DNA of 10,716 bases from Anaerolineaceae bacterium (GTDB lineage Bacteria > Chloroflexota > Anaerolineae > Anaerolineales > Anaerolineaceae). Both the position numbers and the translations under genes were made by a program. The stretch spans positions 1 through 10,716 of the forward strand of contig DOEX01000260.1 of NCBI GenBank assembly GCA_003532515.1, read 5' to 3'. Below the pieces are notes generated by a model that had not been told where the DNA came from, did no database searches, and saw nothing but the letters and a program-made list of their open reading frames with translations. Shown here in pieces: positions 6,755 to 10,716 of the stretch; the first letter of the stretch is position 1, and every line of letters starts with the position of its first letter.

Positions 6755-7774
6755 ATGGAATTGACCCTGATAACGAGTGAAAAAGAGTGGGAAGAGCTTC
6801 GCCCTGAATGGGATGAATTGGTGTCCTCCAGTTTTCGCCCCTATCCCTTCCTCCAATTTTGGTATTTGTTCAATTGGTGGAAGAGTTTAGGCGGGGGCGA
6901 ATGGTCAAAAGTAAATTCAACCTTACAGATCGTTACTGCCAGGGAAAATGGAATTTTGGTTGGGATCGCTCCTCTTTTTTTCTCATACAAAACGGGTTTT
7001 GAGCCCGCTCTTCGTTTTATCGGACAAATTGAGGTAACGGACTACCTTGATTTCATATGCCTGCCTGACAAATTGGATGAATTTCTCAGACAGCTGCTGG
7101 ATTTTATCGATCTAAATCAGGATCTCAAAACAAAAAAGTTGGAATTAGCCAATATCCAAGACGAATCAAGGACTATTGCCTTATTGGAGGGTCTTTGTCA
7201 ACAAAGGCAGAAAAACTTTGAATTGAAAGTTCTGCAACCTTCACCGGCTATTCACCTGCCTGCTACCTGGGAAGAATATCTTCAGAGTCTTAACAAAAAA
7301 CAGCGTCATGAAATGCGCCGGAAAGCACGTAACGTCGAGCGAGATTACCAGGTTGAGCTTGTTTTTTTGGAAACTTCAAGCAATATTGAAGATGAAACAA
7401 AACGTTTTATCGAATTAATGCGTTATGCAGAAAAAAAAGCAGCATTTCTAACTCCAGAGACAGAGCAATTTTTGTTAGGATTTGCTAAAAATTCTGAGAA
7501 ACCCGCATGTTTACAGTTTGCGAGTCTGCTGCTGAATGGTGAGCAAGCTGCTGCCTACCTGAACTTTACCTGTGACAAAAAGCTGTGGGTTTACAACACC
7601 GGCTGGAACCCGGAATTTTCGAAAGCCTCTCCTGGTTGGGTGTTGTTGGGCAAATTGATTCAGTGGGCAATTGAAAACGGTTTGGATGAAGTTGACCTGA
7701 TGCGGGGGGACGAGGAGTACAAATATCGTTTTGGGGGTGTTGACAGACATGTTGTTCAGGTAGTCTCCGAATGA
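6755..7774 (+). CDS. GNAT acyltransferase, BioF2/CelD-BcsL type (Acetyltransf_6)
   Basis: A 339-residue cytoplasmic protein. Its C-terminal half carries the Acetyltransf_6 (BioF2-like, related to FemAB) pattern: a basic helix LNKKQRHEMRRKARNVER (179-196), the strand CLQFASLLLNGEQAAAYLNF, the VYNTGWNPEFSKASPGWVLL acyl-CoA region (279-298), and the closing motif DLMRGDEEYKYRFGG (314-328) with Asp314, Arg317, Tyr322 and Lys323. The N-terminal half (FLQFWYLFNWWKSLGGGEW, ILVGIAPLFF, RFIGQIEVTDYLDFI) matches the other lobe of such proteins. Relatives transfer acyl or aminoacyl groups in polysaccharide, lipid or cell-wall assembly; the substrate here is unknown. I chose the ATG at 6755 because the protein similarity begins there and a TATAAT lies 7 bases upstream. 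The open frame continues to 6353, but only as antisense of the 768-aa gene. It stands alone, divergent from that gene. Confidence 0.92.
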   Translation: MELTLITSEKEWEELRPEWDELVSSSFRPYPFLQFWYLFNWWKSLGGGEWSKVNSTLQIVTARENGILVGIAPLFFSYKTGFEPALRFIGQIEVTDYLDFICLPDKLDEFLRQLLDFIDLNQDLKTKKLELANIQDESRTIALLEGLCQQRQKNFELKVLQPSPAIHLPATWEEYLQSLNKKQRHEMRRKARNVERDYQVELVFLETSSNIEDETKRFIELMRYAEKKAAFLTPETEQFLLGFAKNSEKPACLQFASLLLNGEQAAAYLNFTCDKKLWVYNTGWNPEFSKASPGWVLLGKLIQWAIENGLDEVDLMRGDEEYKYRFGGVDRHVVQVVSE

Positions 7775-7856
7775 GTGTAAGACCTCTTTAGCCTTCTCAA
7801 TAGAATGGACTGAAGAGCCGGTTACAAGCTCTGATACGCTTGCAAGCAGTGTGACC

Positions 7857-7884
7857 AGATTCTTCGCTATCGCTCAGAATGACA
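7857..7884 (+). repeat. REP-like intergenic palindrome (TTCTTCGC...GCTCAGAATGAC type)
   Basis: ATTCT (7859-7863) and AGAAT (7876-7880) flank a core with GC-GC symmetry (CGCTATCGC). From memory, the reverse-complement form, beginning GTCATTCTGAGCG and ending in GAAGAATCT, is a short motif that recurs between genes in many bacterial genomes, including Chloroflexota. Only one copy is in this window, so its repeat status cannot be shown here. Confidence 0.5.
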
Positions 7885-7932
7885 AGACTTCCTCTTCTAA
7901 CACAATATTAACCAACCTCAGGTATGCTTTTC

Positions 7933-7961
7933 TTGACGAGTAAATTACCGCATGGTAACAT
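7933..7961 (+). promoter_or_regulatory. Sigma-A promoter of the hrcA-grpE-dnaK operon
   Basis: TTGACG (7933-7938) and TAACAT (7956-7961) are spaced by 17 bases. Transcription should begin near 7968, just before the CIRCE operator, so that HrcA bound there would block initiation or early elongation. The -35 matches 5 of 6 and the -10 matches 4 of 6 consensus bases. Confidence 0.65.
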
Positions 7962-7972
7962 TAAATCTACTG

Positions 7973-8003
7973 AATTAGCACTCTCGGGTTGAGAGTGCTA
8001 ATT
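7973..8003 (+). promoter_or_regulatory. CIRCE operator (HrcA binding site)
   Basis: The consensus TTAGCACTC-N9-GAGTGCTAA is present without a mismatch (7975-7983 and 7993-8001, spacer 7984-7992). The symmetry extends by two bases outward and two inward, giving 13-base arms (7973-7985 and 7991-8003) around a GGGTT loop. It ends 11 bases before the hrcA ATG. CIRCE is bound by HrcA and represses class I heat-shock operons. Confidence 0.97.
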
Positions 8004-8014
8004 ATGAAAAAAAG

Positions 8015-9049
8015 ATGAACGAACTAACTGACCGACAAAAAATTATTCTTTCCCTGGTCGTGCATGAGCATACTCGCACGGCACAGCCTGTGGCATCTAA
8101 AACGCTGATCAACGGTTATAACCTAAAAATCAGCTCAGCCACCGTACGGAACGAAATGAACACTCTGACCGAGCAAGGCTTTCTGCGACAGCCCCATACT
8201 TCCGCTGGTCGCGTTCCAACTGAAGAAGGTTACCGTTTTTTCGTTGGAAACATGGTTCAACATACCGCGCTGCCTTCTGCTACGCGCAACACCATTGCTC
8301 ACCAATTCTACCAATCCCGTAAAGGGTTGGAATATTGGCTTCCGCTGGCAGCTTCAGTGCTCGCCAATCAATCGCAAGCGGTATCGATCGTCACTGCCCC
8401 ACACAGTGAAAAAGTTACGTTCAAACATCTCGAACTGATCGCAACCCGCGCTTCCCAGGTGTTGATGGTTTTGGTGTTGGTTGGTGGGGAGATCCAGCAG
8501 CAAATTCTTTCGCTGGATGCCATCCACAGCCAGGAGCAGCTTTCTCAAATCGCTGCGCAGATCAATCACATTTGTGAAAATGCCAGCCTTGAGCAAATCA
8601 AGAACCTGCCCCTTACTCCGGATCCCCTGGTCAACCAGGTGATTGCAGCGGTGTCTGACCAACTCAGCATCGCCAGCAAATTGGTAACAGGCGAGCTCTA
8701 TTTGGATGGGCTCACCAATGTATTGTCAGAGCCTGAATTTTCAGATTACAGCCCAATTAACTCTCCATTACGCTTCCTCGAAGAGCGCCCTATGCTCGAT
8801 GACCTTATCGCGCGGACGGTTTTGACTGAGGAAATCGGCGGAGTGCAAGTATTGATCGGCGGTGAAAACACCTGGCGTGAACTGCAGAACTGTTCTGTCA
8901 TTTTGACGCGTTACGGCGTGCCTGATCAACTTTCTGGTGCCCTGGGCATACTTGGTCCTATGCGAATGCCCTACAGCCAGACCATCAGCACCCTTCGTTA
9001 CGTAGCAGAATTGATGTCCGGGCTGGTCTCTGACAATTTAGTTAATTAA
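8015..9049 (+). CDS. hrcA: Heat-inducible transcription repressor HrcA
   Basis: A 344-residue repressor of class I heat-shock genes, the usual length for the family. The N-terminal winged-helix DNA-binding domain is intact (LTDRQKIILSLVVHEHTRTAQPVASKTL, then ISSATVRNEMNTLTEQGFLRQPHTSAGRVPTEEGYRFFV, residues 4-77). The C-terminal dimerisation part contains VLIGGENTWRELQNCSVILTRY and the signature GPMRMPYSQTISTLRYV (314-330). HrcA binds CIRCE, and in well-studied systems its folding depends on GroEL. The gene is first in its operon and lies directly behind a perfect CIRCE, so it represses itself. The ATG at 8015 follows only an A-rich stretch, a weak ribosome site, in line with low repressor levels. 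grpE follows after 26 bases. Confidence 0.98.
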   Translation: MNELTDRQKIILSLVVHEHTRTAQPVASKTLINGYNLKISSATVRNEMNTLTEQGFLRQPHTSAGRVPTEEGYRFFVGNMVQHTALPSATRNTIAHQFYQSRKGLEYWLPLAASVLANQSQAVSIVTAPHSEKVTFKHLELIATRASQVLMVLVLVGGEIQQQILSLDAIHSQEQLSQIAAQINHICENASLEQIKNLPLTPDPLVNQVIAAVSDQLSIASKLVTGELYLDGLTNVLSEPEFSDYSPINSPLRFLEERPMLDDLIARTVLTEEIGGVQVLIGGENTWRELQNCSVILTRYGVPDQLSGALGILGPMRMPYSQTISTLRYVAELMSGLVSDNLVN

Positions 9050-9075
9050 CAAACAACAATCTAACTGAGGATTTT

Positions 9076-9600
9076 ATGACTGAAGAAGAAAAACAAAACA
9101 ACGAAAACAACGAAAACGAAGAAACATTCCTGGAAGAAAATGGGGTCCAGAGTGACCTCCAAGCTGCCATAGCAAAAGCGAATGAGTACCTGGATAGCCT
9201 CCAGCGTGAACGTGCCAGTTTTGCCAACTATAAACGCCGTATTGACCAGGAAAACGCTGCTCTGGCAGACCGACTGCTTGGAGATCACATCAAAATCTTC
9301 CTGCCAGTGATGGACGACCTGGAACGAGCGCTCAATCATACGCCCTCCGACCCAGACTGCGCCAATTGGATTTCCGGTATCGATCTGATTCGCAAGAAAC
9401 TGCTCAAGACCCTGGAAACGCAAAACGTCAGCACGATTGATCTGAAACCTGGCGACCTGTTTGACCCCCTCAACCAGGAAGCTGTCACACATGAAGAAAA
9501 TGACCAGTTTTCCGACGGACAGATCATCGAAGTCCTTCAGACTGGCTATCAAATACATGACCGAATCATCAGACCCGCCCTCGTTCGGGTAGCTAAATAG
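9076..9600 (+). CDS. grpE: Nucleotide exchange factor GrpE
   Basis: A 174-residue co-chaperone that releases ADP from DnaK. An acidic Asn/Glu-rich disordered N-terminus (1-25) is followed by the long dimerising helix (about 28-75, with SLQRERASFANYKRR), then LPVMDDLERAL (76-86). The C-terminal beta domain has PGDLFDPLNQEAV (125-137) and VLQTGYQIHDRIIRPALVRVAK (153-174). In the motif usually written FDPxxHEAV the His is replaced by Gln134; the other key positions are kept. GAGGA at 9067-9071 lies 4 bases before the ATG. The stop codon overlaps the dnaK ribosome site, so the two genes are tightly linked. Confidence 0.97.
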   Translation: MTEEEKQNNENNENEETFLEENGVQSDLQAAIAKANEYLDSLQRERASFANYKRRIDQENAALADRLLGDHIKIFLPVMDDLERALNHTPSDPDCANWISGIDLIRKKLLKTLETQNVSTIDLKPGDLFDPLNQEAVTHEENDQFSDGQIIEVLQTGYQIHDRIIRPALVRVAK

Positions 9601-9603
9601 GAG
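9599..9603 (+). promoter_or_regulatory. Ribosome binding site of dnaK, overlapping the grpE stop
   Basis: AGGAG shares two bases with the TAG stop of grpE and sits 5 bases before the dnaK ATG. A ribosome finishing grpE would therefore be placed to restart on dnaK, keeping the two products in step. Confidence 0.75.
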
Positions 9604-9608
9604 AAGCA

Positions 9609-10716
9609 ATGTCAAAAATCATCGGTATCGACTTAGGTACAACCAACTCTGCAGCCGCAGTCATGATGGGCGGCGAACCCGTGGTGATCCCTTCTGCAGA
9701 AGGCGAACGTCTTGTTCCTTCCGTAGTAGCCGTTAATAAGAACGGTGAACGGTTGGTGGGTCGTGTTGCCCGAAACCAGGCAATCATTAACCCTGAGAAT
9801 ACGATTTTCTCAATCAAACGCTTTATGGGTCGCAAAACAGATGACCCCGAAGTGCAGAGAGCAATGAGCCTGGTGCCCTACAAGATAAACAGCGCTTCAA
9901 ACGGAGATGTTCGCGTCGTCTTGGACAACAAAGACTACACAGCACCAGAGGTCTCTGCCATGATTTTGGGCAAACTCAAACGGGATGCAGAGGCTTACCT
10001 TGGCGAACAAATCAACCAGGCTGTCATCACGGTACCTGCCTATTTCAACGACGCTCAGCGCAACGCTACCAAAGATGCCGGCAAGATTGCCGGATTGGAA
10101 GTGCTGCGGATCATTAACGAACCAACTGCCTCTTCGCTGGCTTACGGGCTGGACAAAAAAGAACGAAACGAAATTATTGCAGTTTATGACCTCGGCGGAG
10201 GTACTTTTGATATTTCCGTGCTCGAGGTTGGCGAAGGCGTATTTCAAGTCAAATCCACTTCAGGAGATACCTTCCTGGGCGGTGACGACTTTGACCAACG
10301 GATCATCGATTGGTTGGCAGACGAATTTAAGAAGGAAAACGGCATCAATCTCCGCGAAGACCGCCAGGCGCTGCAACGCCTCAAGGAATCCGCAGAAAAG
10401 GCGAAAATTGAGCTCTCCAGCACCATGCAATCGGAGATCAACCTGCCCTACATCACTGCCGATGCCTCCGGACCCAAGCATCTTGTCACCACGTTGACCC
10501 GCTCGAAGCTGGAACAACTGACCGGTGACCTGATCCAGAAATCGCTTAAACCCGTGCAGCAAGCCTTGACTGATGCCAACCTGAAACCCAGCGAAATCGA
10601 CGAAGTTGTCATGGTTGGCGGAATGACACGTATGCCTGCAGTACAGGATGCCGTGCGCCAATTCTTCAACAAAGAGCCCCACAAGGGCGTTAATCCGGAC
10701 GAAGTTGTCGCTATTG
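9609..10716 (+). CDS. dnaK: Chaperone DnaK (Hsp70), 3' end beyond the window
   Basis: The first 369 codons are present, which cover nearly all of the roughly 385-residue ATPase domain; the substrate-binding domain and lid lie outside. The start MSKIIGIDLGTTNSAAAV is the Hsp70 phosphate-1 loop. Further motifs are IKRFMGR with Lys70, VPAYFNDAQRNATKDAG (142-158), IINEPTASSLAYG with Glu171, and YDLGGGTFDISV with Asp194, Thr199 and Asp201. VVMVGGMTRMPAV is the adenosine-binding motif. These residues fall at the same numbers as in E. coli DnaK, so there is no gap or insertion before position 201, and the extra segment of Gram-negative-type DnaK (about 75-100) is present. DnaK refolds and protects proteins with DnaJ and GrpE. 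It starts 8 bases after grpE. The frame stays intact to the window end. Confidence 0.98.
   Translation, partial: MSKIIGIDLGTTNSAAAVMMGGEPVVIPSAEGERLVPSVVAVNKNGERLVGRVARNQAIINPENTIFSIKRFMGRKTDDPEVQRAMSLVPYKINSASNGDVRVVLDNKDYTAPEVSAMILGKLKRDAEAYLGEQINQAVITVPAYFNDAQRNATKDAGKIAGLEVLRIINEPTASSLAYGLDKKERNEIIAVYDLGGGTFDISVLEVGEGVFQVKSTSGDTFLGGDDFDQRIIDWLADEFKKENGINLREDRQALQRLKESAEKAKIELSSTMQSEINLPYITADASGPKHLVTTLTRSKLEQLTGDLIQKSLKPVQQALTDANLKPSEIDEVVMVGGMTRMPAVQDAVRQFFNKEPHKGVNPDEVVAI

Larger units (their letters stand above)
7775..7974. other. Intergenic region upstream of the heat-shock operon
   Basis: About 200 bases without an ORF. In order it holds a weak dyad (GGTTAC near 7820 with GTGACC ending at 7856, including the 10-base palindrome GCTTGCAAGC at 7838-7847), a REP-like palindromic element at 7857-7884, and the hrcA promoter at 7933-7961. 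No clear terminator with a T run follows the acyltransferase gene, and I see no tRNA-like fold. Confidence 0.6.

Noticed and set aside
6680..6856. N-terminal extension of the 768-aa protein to 827 residues
   Set aside because: The extra 59 residues run antisense through the acyltransferase start, while a good ribosome site precedes the ATG at 6679.
7820..7856. Terminator after the acyltransferase gene
   Set aside because: GGTTAC/GTGACC and the GCTTGCAAGC palindrome give a possible fold, but no T run follows and the stem is interrupted.
7775..7974. tRNA, small RNA or CRISPR repeat in the intergenic region
   Set aside because: There is no cloverleaf, no repeated unit with spacers, and no second promoter/terminator pair.
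9061..9615. Minus-strand 184-codon frame opposite grpE
   Set aside because: It lies entirely over a certain grpE gene, and its Phe/Val-rich run is the complement of the Asn/Glu codons.
9985..10497. Plus-strand frame overlapping dnaK
   Set aside because: It is out of frame with the unmistakable dnaK coding sequence and has no domain.

Overview
The window reads as ordinary chromosomal DNA of a free-living bacterium, most likely an Anaerolineae-type member of the Chloroflexota. That placement is an inference. It rests on a CIRCE-controlled hrcA-grpE-dnaK operon, a DnaK that carries the extra N-terminal segment missing from Firmicutes, a MacAB-like exporter next to an unusual small lipoprotein, and large acidic single-pass proteins of a kind I associate with that phylum. 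No marker here fixes the taxon. I see no insertion sequence, phage gene, CRISPR array, rRNA or tRNA.

Layout. (1) Bases 1-3756, plus strand: a tight export operon. It holds the 3' part of a HlyD/MacA-type adaptor (cut by the window edge), a LolD/MacB-class ATPase that starts inside the adaptor's stop codon, a MacB/FtsX-type permease that starts 2 bases after the ATPase stop, and a secreted lipoprotein with a Gly/Gln/Met-rich stretch whose DNA contains a G-quadruplex motif. (2) Bases 3757-3905: a convergent gap with an inverted repeat. (3) Bases 3906-6679, minus strand: a 134-aa four-helix membrane protein, and upstream of it a 768-aa protein with a degenerate PP2C-like N-terminus, an acidic linker, one membrane helix and a propeller-like C-terminus. 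A terminator-like hairpin separates the two. (4) Bases 6755-7774, plus strand, divergent from the 768-aa gene: a BioF2/CelD-type GNAT acyltransferase. (5) Bases 7775-7974: non-coding, with a REP-like palindrome and then the heat-shock promoter. (6) Bases 7975 to the end: a perfect CIRCE operator followed by hrcA, grpE and dnaK; dnaK runs off the right edge.

How the genes work together. The export genes form one machine: adaptor, ATPase and permease, with the lipoprotein as a candidate accessory part or substrate. HrcA binds CIRCE and represses its own operon, while GrpE recharges DnaK by nucleotide exchange. The middle block has no clear pathway; the 768-aa protein looks like a membrane-anchored receptor or scaffold rather than an active phosphatase.

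Best leads: two genes (4310, minus; 6755, plus) have a sigma-70-like -10 box exactly 7 bases before ATG and no Shine-Dalgarno, which suggests leaderless mRNAs; the G-quadruplex motif in the lipoprotein gene; the pseudo-phosphatase/propeller protein; and the REP-like repeat. I did not find a clearly new multi-gene defence or mobile system, and I do not claim one.
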